Shown one piece after another: positions 15,101 through 24,360 of a stretch of 64,000 nt of DNA. Numbering within the stretch: the stretch's first letter is position 1; each line of letters starts with the position of its first letter. Under the pieces are notes generated by a model that was given only the letters and a program-made list of their open reading frames with translations, did not search any database and was not told the origin of the DNA. Both the position numbers and the translations under genes were made by a program. Source of the stretch: Owenia fusiformis (taxonomy: Eukaryota > Annelida > Polychaeta > Sabellida > Oweniidae); NCBI GenBank assembly GCA_903813345.2, contig CAIIXF020000009.1, positions 5,638,030-5,702,029 of the forward strand, read 5' to 3'.

Positions 15101-17285
15101 TGTAGTTTCTTGTGGATCTGCTGATACATGGATACATTGAGAGTAGTCTGTACATAGGCTAGGGCAACTCTGAGTGTCTCAACCCTGTATGTTCTACAGT
15201 GGTCAGCTACATACACAAGCCTCATAAGCCTGGCCAGTCCTGTGTAGTTAGTTGCATATGAGTCCAAGTCCTGGAACAGAAAAGCATACCTTATGTTAAA
15301 ATCAAATATCAACTAAATAAGACAATTTACATGAGTGTATGGGATTGATGCACATCCTGATTGGAATGTTATTTCCTCTTTTAATCTACATAGCTAAGTG
15401 AGAATATTATGTGATGAAATTATATCATAATTTCTTAACATAGAAATATCTTTCATAAACTTTTTGGGGGGAAATCCCCACCTAATATTAATACTAATAT
15501 CCCCCACAAATATCCTCAAGATACAGTGTATACATTTCCTTCTTAAATGACTGAAGAGAATGGTCAAGGTTATGAAGAGTCATTTTTCTCATTTTAATAT
15601 ATTTTTCAATAAGGGTGAGTTCATGCCTTATTCATTTCAAAATGTCAGTCACAAGAATCTCAAACAGCCTTCAATTTAGACAATATAATACACCATAACC
15701 CTTCTGTTAATGAAAACACAGAATGAGATTCTATGCTTAGGGCAGTTGTGAAAATGTCAGTCCAACTCAATGGGGATCAAACCCATGACCCCTCATTTTC
15801 TGGATGAGTGCTATACAACTGAGCTATAGGACCGACTGACATCTCCACTGTACATAGTAAGTTAGTATCTAAGTCTATGGATGGTGCATGTTATAGGTTG
15901 TTACTAGAGACTAGCCCACTCTAACTTGAGAATACATTGCAAATTAATCTCATTTTGAAAACTAACCAGTGATGTGTTTTCTACATTGAACTGTTCCTCT
16001 TCAACATTGTCATTTTCCTCTGGGGCATCCACCTGCATTGGTTCGGCTACCTCCTGCAACACATGAAAACATATATAGGAGCTTTTAATAACACATGATT
16101 TCACATTTCAGAAATCTTGTATACTGGGCTTGTACTTGTACATTGCATGCATATCAACATTTTGACTTGTTTGTACAGCATGTGAATCAATATTTTGGGA
16201 GATTTTTCGCACCTCACAAACTTATAACCTACCTCAATAAATTCATGAGTACATGTATTTTAGCATTCTTTTTAAATGTAGTTAAATCCCCAATCATAGG
16301 GTTCATTGTAGACATTGTCCTCTAGTCTGAAATTTTTTTGAAATTTGGAATGAAAATATTCAGACTATAGCCCACATATGTTAAAACATGGGATTGAAAA
16401 TGATTTGTTTACATAGGAAGTGCCATTCAAAATGGCCGATTGGGTAAATTAATTTGCATATTTGTTACTTCTCCTAGCTTTATTTCCATTATGCTGTGTT
16501 ACTTTTTATAGCATTTAATAGTACCTTACTACTTAATTGAATTGTTATAATGCTTATTTTTTGGAAGTGAAGTTTCCTAAAATTGATAATTACGTGCTGG
16601 AAATTTCCTGTTTTTTCCCACAGGAGAGACATAATGATCAATAGACTGAATTCTCAGGAAGTTCAGTCTATTGGATATAGACTAGGGTTCATTGGCAGAA
16701 CGAAAAGATTTTCCCTTTTCATCAAGAAAGATCGCACATCTTTTCAAGATGGCAGTAGGTTTTAGAACGGGAATATCCATCCATACTGACATCAGGGTCT
16801 AGTGATGCAGAGGCCGTGTGTATCAACAGACAGAAGAATTTTGACCGTTGAAATAAGCTAAATAACAAGCAAAAGTTTAGAAAACGAAAATTTCATCGTT
16901 CTGATGATAAACCAGACCAGATAAATTGAGGTGTTATCTCGGGCTTGTATGACTGCCAAATTTGGATCATGATAGAGAAGTGCATTTTTTTGAAAAACAT
17001 CAATGTCTTTTTCTGAAATAACTATTATGACCTCTTTATCCTTGGCTTCGAGCTGGTGCAATTGTTCATAACTTTATGAACCAAAATGATCATGATTGCA
17101 TTGAATTTTTTGATTTTATTTTTCCAAAATTTTTCATTCCGTTGATTTTCAGCTAATTTTACAATTCAACGCATATATTTTGAAAAGTTATAATCAATAT
17201 GAGTAAGTCTACGCATACCACTGTGTTTTATGATGAAATTATATCTCTTTACCTGGAAAATTCCTGCTTGAACGGGGAGAGGCAT
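129..17285 (-). CDS. GPS1: COP9 signalosome complex subunit 1 (5' part of gene, 3' end outside window)
   Basis: Subunit 1 of the COP9 signalosome, the nuclear/cytoplasmic complex that removes NEDD8 from cullins. Exons (minus): 17253-17285, 15967-16053, 15086-15270, 12906-13067, 2448-2583, 2030-2098, 1334-1474, 129-223. All junctions are GT/AG and the phases join into 302 codons plus two bases. The start is chosen because the first exon reads MPLPVQ, as in human GPS1, followed by a VAEPMQVD segment. Diagnostic blocks are [47 protein letters not shown] (TPR-like helical repeats), [11 protein letters not shown] and FDHCDFPE. The C-terminal PCI domain must lie left of base 129. The intron between 2583 and 12906 contains two plus-strand genes. 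Exon 3 is the template of the array at 13697-15233. Identity is very sure; exon edges are likely but not transcript-tested. Confidence 0.93.
3397..4216 (+). CDS. TIR-domain-only protein, nested in GPS1 intron
   Basis: Two exons: 3397-3403 (ATG TCG G, donor GTAAGT) and 3762-4216 (acceptor TTTTTCAG). They join in phase to a 153-residue protein beginning [12 protein letters not shown]. The whole protein is one TIR fold: box-1-like strand HDVSIICN, helix A, strand [14 protein letters not shown] at the box 2/BB-loop position (no RDxxPG), then [15 protein letters not shown] as the late strand. There is no death, LRR, Ig, SAM or membrane segment. The glutamate expected in the WxxxE region of NADase-type TIRs (SARM1) is not seen; that stretch reads [13 protein letters not shown] therefore infer an adaptor or decoy role in innate signalling rather than catalysis. 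AATAAA occurs at 4257, 4583 and 4706. It lies opposite to GPS1 inside its intron. Confidence 0.75.
4263..5518. other. AT-rich intronic sequence, no gene seen
   Basis: Inside the GPS1 intron, downstream of the TIR gene. Candidate polyadenylation signals at 4583 and 4706 may belong to the TIR gene's 3' UTR. No convincing coding segment, RNA gene or repeat structure was recognised. Confidence 0.5.
5521..6036. mobile_element. mariner-type MITE with CAGGGT ends
   Basis: Diverged terminal inverted repeats of about 70 bp. The left end reads CAGGGTCGTAAAAAAACGGC and the inverted right end reads CAGGGTGTTCAATAAAACGC; both continue into a shared block with TTTGTC. The element is flanked by TA dinucleotides (5519-5520, 6037-6038), as expected of Tc1/mariner insertion. 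It has no transposase; short reading frames inside are not credible genes. It lies in the GPS1 intron. Confidence 0.65.
6040..7250. other. AT-rich intronic sequence, no gene seen
   Basis: GPS1 intron between the CAGGGT element and the Thr-rich gene. No coding segment with splice sites, RNA gene or clear repeat was recognised. Confidence 0.5.
7252..12484 (+). CDS. probable Thr-rich (mucin-like) type I membrane protein, nested in GPS1 intron
   Basis: Not assignable to a named family. The first coding segment, 7252-7713, starts [20 protein letters not shown], a good signal peptide. It continues into a Thr/Lys/Glu-rich stalk with repeats like TTKTLTEG, then a short Cys motif CYICTCK before GT at 7714. 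A last exon, 12177-12484 (acceptor TTTTACAG), encodes more Thr-rich stalk (PETTTKITT), one membrane span ([20 protein letters not shown]), a basic cytoplasmic tail and TAA; AATAAA follows near 12519. An 80-bp exon at 11818-11897 ([19 protein letters not shown]) joins the last exon in phase. The join from 7713 to 11818 is not in phase, so another exon or a different donor (CAT|GTAAGG at 7709) is needed. Exon grouping is inferred; the two ends could belong to separate genes. Confidence 0.5.
8003..8131 (-). CDS. unrecognised single exon candidate
   Basis: A 129-bp open segment with both splice sites on the minus strand: acceptor GTAACACAG just above 8131 and donor AAAG|GTACAG at 8002. It is symmetrical (phase 0 at both ends) and encodes 43 residues containing [16 protein letters not shown] and [15 protein letters not shown]. 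It does not correspond to any part of GPS1, whose neighbouring exons join without it. It could be an exon of another nested gene, a relic, or chance. Family not recognised. Confidence 0.25.
8206..8419. mobile_element. MITE with CTTAATTTGGCGG termini (copy 1)
   Basis: The left end TACTGTTCTTCTACTTAATT and the inverted right end TACTGTACTTCTACTTAATT match, followed on both sides by TGGCGG and further internal copies of CCAAATTAAGTAG. A second copy of the family is at 62990-63166. It is non-coding, with no transposase. Confidence 0.7.
8553..11126 (+). repeat. 63-bp minisatellite, about 40 copies, open in one frame
   Basis: Head-to-tail copies of a 63-bp unit (ATGATACAACTTGCACAATT...). Because 63 is a multiple of three, one plus-strand frame stays open over long runs and would read a 21-residue unit starting [15 protein letters not shown]. 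Stops occur where TATTATTATG is altered (9179-9185, 10748-10760, 11060-11075). Variants alternate GCA/GTA and TGT/AGT. A nine-unit higher-order repeat is visible: the AGAAAAACTAT variant recurs 567 bp apart (near 9721 and 10288), and the CTAGCAC variant likewise (near 9949 and 10517). It lies in the GPS1 intron. The reading frame is most likely an artefact of period. Confidence 0.95.
11130..11817. repeat. intronic sequence with copy of an 'AAAATGGCCACC' dispersed repeat
   Basis: Around 11384-11640 the text (AAAATGGCCACC, AAAGTTAATCAGCT, TGGTTTTCCTG, GATGACAAGA) resembles the 162-bp tandem repeat at 57370-57970 and segments near 13500-13640 and 61380-61500. This is a low-copy dispersed family with no coding sense. 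The remainder shows nothing recognisable. Confidence 0.45.
12485..12905. other. 3' flank of the Thr-rich gene and GPS1 intron
   Basis: Contains the AATAAA signals near 12519 and 12538 that could end the plus-strand nested transcript. Nothing else was recognised before the GPS1 exon at 12906. Confidence 0.4.
13697..15233 (-). repeat. 158-bp tandem array made from GPS1 exon 3 and its splice donor, ten copies
   Basis: The block GCATCTTGTAG recurs at 13701, 13831, 13989, 14147, 14305, 14463, 14621, 14779, 14937 and 15095, a spacing of 158 bp except the first step (130). Read on the minus strand, each unit holds the last roughly 115 bp of GPS1 exon 3 (from RLVYVADHC to QDAIA), its donor AAG|GTAAGG and about 20 bp of intron. 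Only the 15095 copy joins the full exon, with its acceptor at 15271. The other copies are preceded in frame by TAA and lack a polypyrimidine tract. The leftmost copy has a 3-bp insertion and a GTAACA donor. Copies are nearly identical, so the array is young or homogenised. Confidence 0.93.
15752..15838 (-). repeat. tRNA-derived SINE head / tRNA-like pseudogene
   Basis: On the minus strand the segment has an A-box-like TAGCTCAGTTGTATAGCAC (about 15808-15826), a 5-bp anticodon-like stem CTCAT/ATGAG enclosing seven bases, and a B-box-like GGGTTTGATCCCC (15772-15784). The ends pair as GTCGGTCC/GGACTGAC. The loop lacks the invariant U33 (it has C), so a working tRNA is unlikely. A tRNA-derived SINE head is the better reading. 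It lies in the GPS1 intron between exons 2 and 3. Confidence 0.55.
16054..17252. other. GPS1 first intron, no other gene seen
   Basis: AT-rich. It contains a small perfect hairpin near 16637-16672 (CAATAGACTGAA ... TTCAGTCTATTG). No credible coding segment was recognised. Confidence 0.5.
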
Positions 17286-18616
17286 TTTGGAAATTTATAA
17301 CCGGAAATGATGCTCTTCAAATAGGAGGTAATAATTTTTAAAATAATTCAGGCTCGATTATTTTCTTTTATTTCACTGTTTTGGGGCATTGGATGTCATT
17401 AGATTATATATTACTGTAATCAAAATTTGTATAACATATGATTCATGAAAATAGTCTCAAATAGGATCACAGTATGTCGTACTGTAACTCGTAAATTGAA
17501 ATCATATTACACACATTTCGTATTTCACTTATTATCGCCCACACCTACATCAAGGAGGATTGGCTCCCCACAGGATCAAGAATGTGTATCAACTCCTGAC
17601 ATCTATTGGCCAACCTTGAACAAAAAATGTCATTTACTCTAACTTGTAGAATAGATTGTCTGTCTTTCAGTTTGTCCAGATGTCAGGTGATTCAACTCAA
17701 TTCGAGTTTCTGTGTAGCATTCCATCTCAATATTTTCCACTTCCAGTCAGTCATCATATGTCATGATTCAAATTCCACATTTTTTTACTTCAGAATTTGA
17801 ATCTGGTCTTATTACCAAATTATGAATTTCATAATAATCTTGAAATGATCAAAATATCAGATCTACTTATGGACAGGGTGCATGTTGGGAAATTTTCTGC
17901 ATTCCTCAATTGAGTCACATGTTATTTTTCAAACATGAATAACTCCTTCCCCACATTGTCTACATCTTCCAAGTTTGCACAAAGAATGCACTTTTGTGCC
18001 TAGAAAAGCCTTGTGAGAAGGTTTGTTTTGTAAAATGTATAAAAAATGAGAAAATTCAGTGAAAAAAATTTCTGAAAATTTTCTGATTTTTTTCACTGAA
18101 TTTTCTTGTTTTTTATACACTTTGTCAAAACATTCTTCTCACAAGTCTTTTCTAGGCACATAAGTGCACTCTTTGTGCAAAACTGGAAGATATAGACAAT
18201 GAAGGGAAGGAGTGATTCTTGTTTGAAAAATAACATGTGACTCAATTGAGGAATGCAGAAAATTTCCCATCATGCACCCTGACCTTAAGTAGCTTTATCT
18301 TTTGGATTGTTTTTCGTCTTTGTCATCACTTTGGACAAACTAAATAAACTACATGTATCTCTAAAATATAGACAGTTTATTCCTTGCCATAGAAATGTTC
18401 AAGCACTGAACAAATTGCTTGGAGATAGATGGGGACACCTCGGCTTCGATGAGTTTGACTGTTGTTTCCTCCTACAGCTTAAGGTCTGCTGGTTCCTGTG
18501 TTGATTAAAACCTATGGCAGGGAAAATCTGGGTACTTTATGCTCACTTTTCAAGGGTCTGGGCCATTTATTTTCTTTATTCTATTCATATTCTTTATTCT
18601 ATTTCTTCATTTTCAG
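17286..18616. promoter_or_regulatory. shared upstream region of divergent GPS1 and NUDT1
   Basis: GPS1 starts leftward at 17285 and the NUDT1 coding exon begins rightward at 18617, so promoters of both should lie here. NUDT1 begins after an acceptor (TTTTCAG), so a 5' non-coding exon is expected upstream. No TATA box or CpG cluster that decides a start was recognised. The 414-bp palindrome at 17871-18284 sits in the middle. Confidence 0.4.
17871..18284. mobile_element. 414-bp near-perfect palindrome (fold-back MITE)
   Basis: Arms of about 195 bp pair almost end to end: the left starts GGACAGGGTGCATG and the right ends CATGCACCCTGACC, meeting at a centre around 18060-18105 (AATTCAGTGAAAAAAATT / AATTTTTTTCACTGAATT-like). 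It has no transposase. CAGGGTG ends are like those of other mariner-type MITEs in the window, but no clear TA duplication is seen. It lies between the divergent GPS1 and NUDT1 genes. Confidence 0.85.
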
Positions 18617-21600
18617 AAACATGGTTCCAAATAAACTCTTAACTCTGGTGTTTGTAAGGGAGGCTTCTAGAATCCTCCTTGGGATGAAAAAGAAAGGATT
18701 TGGTGCTGGGCGATGGAATGGATTTGGAGGAAAAGTCGAAAAAGGAGAAACAATAGAGGAAGGAGCAAAAAGGTACATAAAGATATGGATTGATTTTCTA
18801 CACTGTATATTGCCATTATGCAGAAATTACTTTCACACTTTCAAAATACTAAGGCGGGTTCAAACAGAATACATGTGCATATTGTATATACAGGAGGTAG
18901 AGATTAAAAGGTGGATTGGATCGAGTGGATTGGATTCATGTAAAAGGTGGATTGGATTGGGAATCTTCAAAATATGGATTTTTAGTTGATCTCCCTCTAA
19001 GCAATTTCCTCCGGCCTAAAGTATTTTGTGATTACTTGGGTCCCTTTAAGGAATTGACAAAGCAATGACAAATACATACTTCAATTAGTTGATAGATACT
19101 CTAAAGCATTTAACTGCTCTCCCTTGTAAATCAACATTAGTAAGACATAATAAACATAGATAGGTAGATAAAAGCTGTCATTCAAATTGACGTGTGGGTG
19201 TTCCCAAGACATTCTGCCATGTTCTGTTTGAATTTAAAACAGATGATATGGATCTTCGACTTGAAAAGTCTGCCTTATGATTTGTGAAATGTCTAAAATT
19301 ACCCTTGGAATGAATAAGATTATGTATCAGGTCACCTTTCTAGTCTACCCAAGCAAAATGATATAACATCTATTATTTGACATTGTGGAAGTGAGAAGAG
19401 CATTAATCGTCTGATGGGAGATCAATATAATTTTTTAAGGAAAATCCATATTTTGAAGAATCCCGATCCAATCCACCTTTTACATGAATCCAATCCACTC
19501 GATCCAATCCACCTTTTAATCTTTACCATACAGGATGGGGAAATTTTCCTAAGTGACATCTATATTATTGAGTAGAGTGAATATTTATTCTAAATAGGGA
19601 ATTCGAAGTGGCCAGACGTACATTCAGCAGTGGTAAGCATATTTTGATTTTCATACCCGAGCAAGGGACGCCCGAGCAAGGGGCTAAAATAAAAGGCTTT
19701 GAGGGCCTAGAGATATAATGCCCGAGCAAGGGGCGCCCGAGCAAGGGGCTAAAATAAAAGGCTCTAAGGGCCTTAAAATATATGCGCAAGCAGGGGGCAA
19801 AAAATATGAACCTTGAGGGGTAATGAATAAAAGGCCTTGAGAGCCTAGAGATACAGAGATATATGTCAGAGCAAGGGGCTATTAAATATAACTATGAGAA
19901 AATATCAGAGAAGTTTTCTGAGAGGCAAATATTTGACAGAAACAAAGAAAAATAGAACATTGATGACATGAAAAATCTTGATAACATGGCCTTATAATGA
20001 ACACTGGAAATTCAACGTGTTAATAACACAGTAAAATTAGAGGTCATTATGCAGTACGTTATAGTACAGTGTGACGAAAATAATGACCCTCAGATATAAT
20101 CTGGTAATTGGCAATTGAATGAAAACTGGGGTTTACTCAATAGAAAGTATGTTGAATTGTTTTGACATGACTGGATAACCTATGCAAGTGATTGGTTATC
20201 ATGTAATGGTTTAATTCCATGTACCCTCTTGTAAACTAATTTGAAAATGACTTGAGTTTGTAACATTTGAAACTAGAGAAGTCTGATAAACAATTGGCTT
20301 CTTTTTACATCTAAAGTCCGGGAGCACTGATCTCTTAGTGGTTATAACCACGTGGACTTCGGATGTGAGAGTTGTCTTTCCACAGTAGGAGGTAATTGGC
20401 AATTGAGGTTAATTACTCATGTTAGGGGACTGATTTTTCCCCACCAGTAATTCATGAATGAAACATTGATATGAGGTCAATTTTAGGTTTTATTAGCTTC
20501 ATAATTACATCATGGAAAACCATCTACTAGAACTACTGGGAGAGATTGCTCTCAAATCCGATGTCCACGTTAGTTTTTTGTTAATTTTTTATTAAAGATT
20601 TGAGGATTGGGAGTAGTAAAAATTAACAAATCACATTATTCAGGATGTAAATACACCGTAAAGGGTAAAATTAAATGTGTATTTCAACCAATCCTTTAAC
20701 ATGAAATCTACTTGAATGTATGGATGTCACTTAGGAAACATAGATTTCCTAAGTGACATCTATATTATTGAGTAGAGTGAATGTTTATTCTAAATAGGGA
20801 ATTCGAGGGAGGTAGTCATTAGCAAAGGGAATGGATAATAGTTTACAAATCATAAAATTTGGATGAAATATCATGAAAATGGGAAATGATTGAAAAATAA
20901 GTTACCCTCCCACCCAACCCATTTCCTGAGGCTGTACATTCTGGTGGGTTTCACTTAAATATGTATTTCACCCAATCCTTTAACATGAAATCTACTTGAA
21001 TGTATGGATGTCACTTAGGAAACATAGAAAAGCCTTATTAAATTCATAGGATTCCGCATCTACAGTACTTCATTGGAGTGGTAATTGAGGATCTGTCATA
21101 GATTCTAAAACATTTTTAAACCATGGTCATTCAACAACAATAATTGATATGGTATTTTGAAATAATGAATAATGATGTTAGCATCTGCATTTAAACATTT
21201 CTGATATTTTGACAAATATAATTATGATATGAACATCTATCAGTTTTACTATGTTAACACATGTCATATCTTTTCCCCCTCCTTCCATTGAAATATGTCA
21301 TACTAAAGTATTACCTTGTTGACAAAGCAAATATTCCCCCAAATCATAGTATATCCCACTTTTATATTGACCTTTTTTCAGAGAGTTACAAGAGGAAAGT
21401 GGATTGGTCGCTGAACAACTCGACGAAGTTGGACGTCTGATGTTTGAATTTGAAGGGGACCCACAGCTATTAGAAGTTCATGTATTCTCCACAAGAAACT
21501 ACAAAGGTACCCCCACAGAGTCAGATGGTAAGTGCAACTTCAATCCTACCCTCAATGTGGGTCTTAGGATTTTTCTGTCACTCGCAAGTGGCATACAATT

Positions 21601-22727
21601 TGTGTTTTCACACTCGCCAATGAAAATGTAAACTCGCCACAGCATTGCCACTGATGATACATGTACTACAGTTTTCTTGTGAATAAAAATCTTTAAAGAG
21701 AAAGTAATAAGCACTAGAAATTGACTTAGTTCTATAATATTCATGGTGAATTTCATGTTTTTCATGTTCGACAATGTGGCAAGTCACTTCAATTTTACAC
21801 TCGACTCTGAATATTTACATCCGCCTTGGGCTACTGTCGAGTGGACCCACACTGACCCTTAGCTCAGCACTTCCTATGCTCCTTATTGCTATGTTTCAGA
21901 AAATCTGGAACTGCCTGCAATTTAAAGGGCCAGATCAAAAATTTCATGTTTTCACCAAAATGTTTTAATTTCAGATTGAACTCTTCCCTCCCACTAAAAA
22001 CTATAATTGAGCATGATTTTTTCATTTTGAAAATTGATATGAATAATGCTTTGAAAATTTAACCAAATTCAACCCCTTCCACCAATCATAATTATTTTCA
22101 TTCGGGGCATATATATAAATACATTAACACTGCCCCTAAAATATTATTGTTTGTGTATTTCCAGAGATGCGCCCAAAATGGTATAATATAAACTATATTC
22201 CATACACTGATATTATATGGTTCAATATATAATAATAAATATTATTGTTGTGTTTTTCAAGAGATGCGCCCACCGTGGTATAATATAAACAATATTCCAT
22301 ACACTGATATAATATAGTTCAATATATTAATAAACATTATTGTTGTGTATTTCCAGAGATGCGCCCACAGTGGTATAATATAAACAATATTCCATACCCT
22401 GATATAATATAGTTCAATATATTAATAAACATTATTGTTGTGTATTTCCAGGATGCGCCCACAGTGGTATAATATAAACAATATTCCATACACTGATATT
22501 ATGTAGTTCAATATATTAATAAACATTATTGTTGTGTATTTCCAGAGATGCGCCCACAGTGGTATAATATAGACAGTATTCCATACAGTAATATGTGGCC
22601 CGATGACAAATACTGGGTACCTCTATATCTACAGGATAAAAAATTCTCAGGGTATTTCAAGTTCAAAGGACATGATGATATAATTGAACAGACTTTGAAA
22701 GAAGTTGATAATCTACAGAATCTGTAG
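18617..22727 (+). CDS. NUDT1: oxidized purine nucleoside triphosphatase (MTH1)
   Basis: Nudix hydrolase that removes 8-oxo-dGTP and 2-OH-dATP from the nucleotide pool. Coding exons are 18621-18772 (exon begins 18617, ATG at 18621), 21382-21527 and 22546-22727. They join in phase to 159 residues (human 156). The Nudix box GX5EX7REUXEEXGU is split by the first intron: [15 protein letters not shown] + ELQEESGL, with REXXEE intact. MTH1 signature residues are conserved: [13 protein letters not shown] near the N-terminus, GTPTESDEMRP and [10 protein letters not shown] (the WPDD base-recognition motif), ending in [10 protein letters not shown]. The long first intron holds several MITEs. The acceptor of the last exon is preceded by four decoy copies. 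Identity is very sure. Confidence 0.95.
18896..19527. mobile_element. 632-bp TIR element with 8-bp target duplication
   Basis: Terminal inverted repeats of about 90 bp. The left end GGTAGAGATTAAAAGGTGGA matches the inverted right end GGTAAAGATTAAAAGGTGGA, continuing through TGGATTCATGTAAAAGGTGG. The 8-bp sequence ATACAGGA flanks both sides (18888-18895 and 19528-19535). An 8-bp duplication suggests a hAT- or P-like mobiliser. It is non-coding and lies in the NUDT1 intron. Confidence 0.85.
19545..20738. mobile_element. TTTCCTAAGTGACATC element, long copy
   Basis: Starts TTTCCTAAGTGACATCTATA and ends with the inverted terminus GATGTCACTTAGGAAA. The interior contains about three copies of a roughly 65-bp repeat with GCCCGAGCAAGGGGC (19661-19870). 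Both end segments (about 60 bp each) recur in the adjacent short copy. There is no coding sequence. It lies in the NUDT1 intron. Confidence 0.6.
20745..21022. mobile_element. TTTCCTAAGTGACATC element, short copy
   Basis: A 278-bp relative of the element at 19545-20738, lying six bases downstream of it in the same orientation and sharing its first and last roughly 60 bp. CATAGA occurs on both sides of this copy, possibly a target duplication. Confidence 0.6.
22165..22545 (+). repeat. about 95-bp tandem copies of the NUDT1 last-exon acceptor
   Basis: The acceptor plus exon start ((T)TTCCAG|AGATGCGCCC) recurs at 22165, 22262, 22357 and 22452 before the real exon at 22546 (spacing 97, 95, 95, 94). 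Each unit carries the first 15 or so codons of the exon (EMRPQWYNI...IPY) and then diverges; copies 2 and 3 run into an in-frame TAG (IPYTDII then stop). Copy 4 lacks two bases after CAG, and copy 2 has CAAG instead of CCAG. Confidence 0.92.
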
Positions 22728-23220
22728 TGTAGTTTATTAGTTAAAAAGTTCCAGGTCAAATCTGGTGCAATGAAGCTTGTGTTTTAAGGGATTCTACATC
22801 ACATTATTTACATGAGTAAGTTATATGACAATAAGTGGACAGACACACACCAGTATACTACTGGTGGGTCTAGATATGGTGGGGTGGGTTACGTGGGTGT
22901 CAATTTTTGGACCTAAAATTGGCATTTTGACCTCAAGCTGAGGCCTCATGTTCGAGTCAATTGTATTTCAAAAATTAACCCAAAATGTGCCCAAATATTC
23001 ACAAACTGGTGTGTAAGTACAGGGGAAAAAATCTTTTGATTCATCTTTTCTTTTTTGAGTCACATGTCAACAAGGTATTTGATTGTTTCATTAATTTTTT
23101 GTTTCTAAAACTTGCTGCCTTCTGAAATAGATTTCTGTAACCAGTTTAGGGCTTATCAATACTTCTTTGACAATCCTGTACAGTAAAATTAGTTCAAGTG
23201 AAATACTTTAAACACCTCAA
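22728..23220. other. NUDT1 3' flank
   Basis: Presumed 3' UTR and intergenic sequence. No strong AATAAA close to the stop and no other gene were recognised. Confidence 0.4.
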
Positions 23221-23225
23221 AGTAG

Positions 23226-23975
23226 TGTTCCACTTTGGATATGATCCATTTTACACTTAAATTGGCCCAATGGGTAACAGGATTTTGAAAGTGTTCCACT
23301 TTGGATATGATCCATTTTACACTTAACTTGGCCTAATGGGTAACACGATTTTGAAATGTGTTCCACTTGGGATATGATCCATTTTACACTTAAATTGGCC
23401 CAATGGGTAAAAGGATTTTGAAAAGTGTTTCACTTGGGATATGATTCATTTTACACTTAAATTGGCCTAATGGGTAACAAGATTTTGAAAAGTGTTCCAC
23501 TTGGGATATGATTCATTTTACACTTAAATTGGCCTAATGGGTAACAGGATTTTGAAAAGTGTTCCACTTGGGATATGATTCATTTTACACTTAAATTGGC
23601 CTAATGGGTAACAAGATTTTGAAAAGTGTTCCACTTGGGATATGATCTATTTTACACTTAAATTGGCCTAATGGGTAATAGGATTTTGAAAAGTGTTCCA
23701 CTTGGGATATGATCCATTTCACACTTAAATTGGCCTAATGGGTAATGGGATTTTGAAAAGTGTTCCACTTGGGATATGATCCATTTCACACTTAAATTGG
23801 CCTAATGGGTAATGGGATTTTGAAAAGTGTTCCACTTGGGATATGATCCATTTTACACTTAAATTGGCCTAATGGGTAACAGGATTTTGAAAAGTGTTCC
23901 ACTTGGGATATGATCCATTTTACACTTAAATTGGCCTTATGGGTAACAGGATTTTGAAAAGTGTTCCACTTATAG
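23226..23975. repeat. 67-bp tandem repeat, about 11 copies
   Basis: A unit containing GTTCCACTTGGGATATGAT and TTAAATTGGCCTAATGGGTA repeats with a 67-bp period (for example TTCCAC at 23361, 23495, 23562). It is intergenic between NUDT1 and UCP4. Confidence 0.93.
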
Positions 23976-24249
23976 ATGTGTTCCAGTTTTATCTGTGCTA
24001 AAACCCTAATGATTGTTTCATATTTCTAAATTTGTATTTTATACAATGTATAATTTTGTGTTAGGCCTACTTGACTTCTCAAAATGATAAATGGTGATTG
24101 GAAATGACACTAGAGTTGTTTTGAAATGACACAGTTGGGGACACAGACACACCAAGAGTGAACAAAAATGTTTGTAAGATCATAGAACTGGGATTTTTAC
24201 AATATGATATTGTTAATGTTCCAAACAACTATAGTATTTTACTGTATTA

Positions 24250-24360
24250 TAACACTAGAACCTGTCTGATTCAAATGCCACGGGACAGCACTGGGACCAG
24301 GCAAAAGTGTTCAGATTGGCAGGTTCTTTTACATTGAGAGATATACAGATTAGAGATGTA
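24250..24360. repeat. dispersed 'AACCTGTCTGATTC' repeat
   Basis: One of many copies of a family that reads as AACCTGTCT..TTCAAATGCC then AAAAGTGTTCAGATTGGCAG. Related copies are near 41640-41740, 41790-41890, 41940-42030, 48530-48640, 55680-55880, 59185-59375, 62290-62465 and 63850-64000. Non-coding. Confidence 0.6.

Noticed and set aside
16637-16672. Small hairpin as terminator or microRNA
   Set aside because: Stem of only about 12 bp with an 11-base loop; too short for a microRNA precursor and without context.
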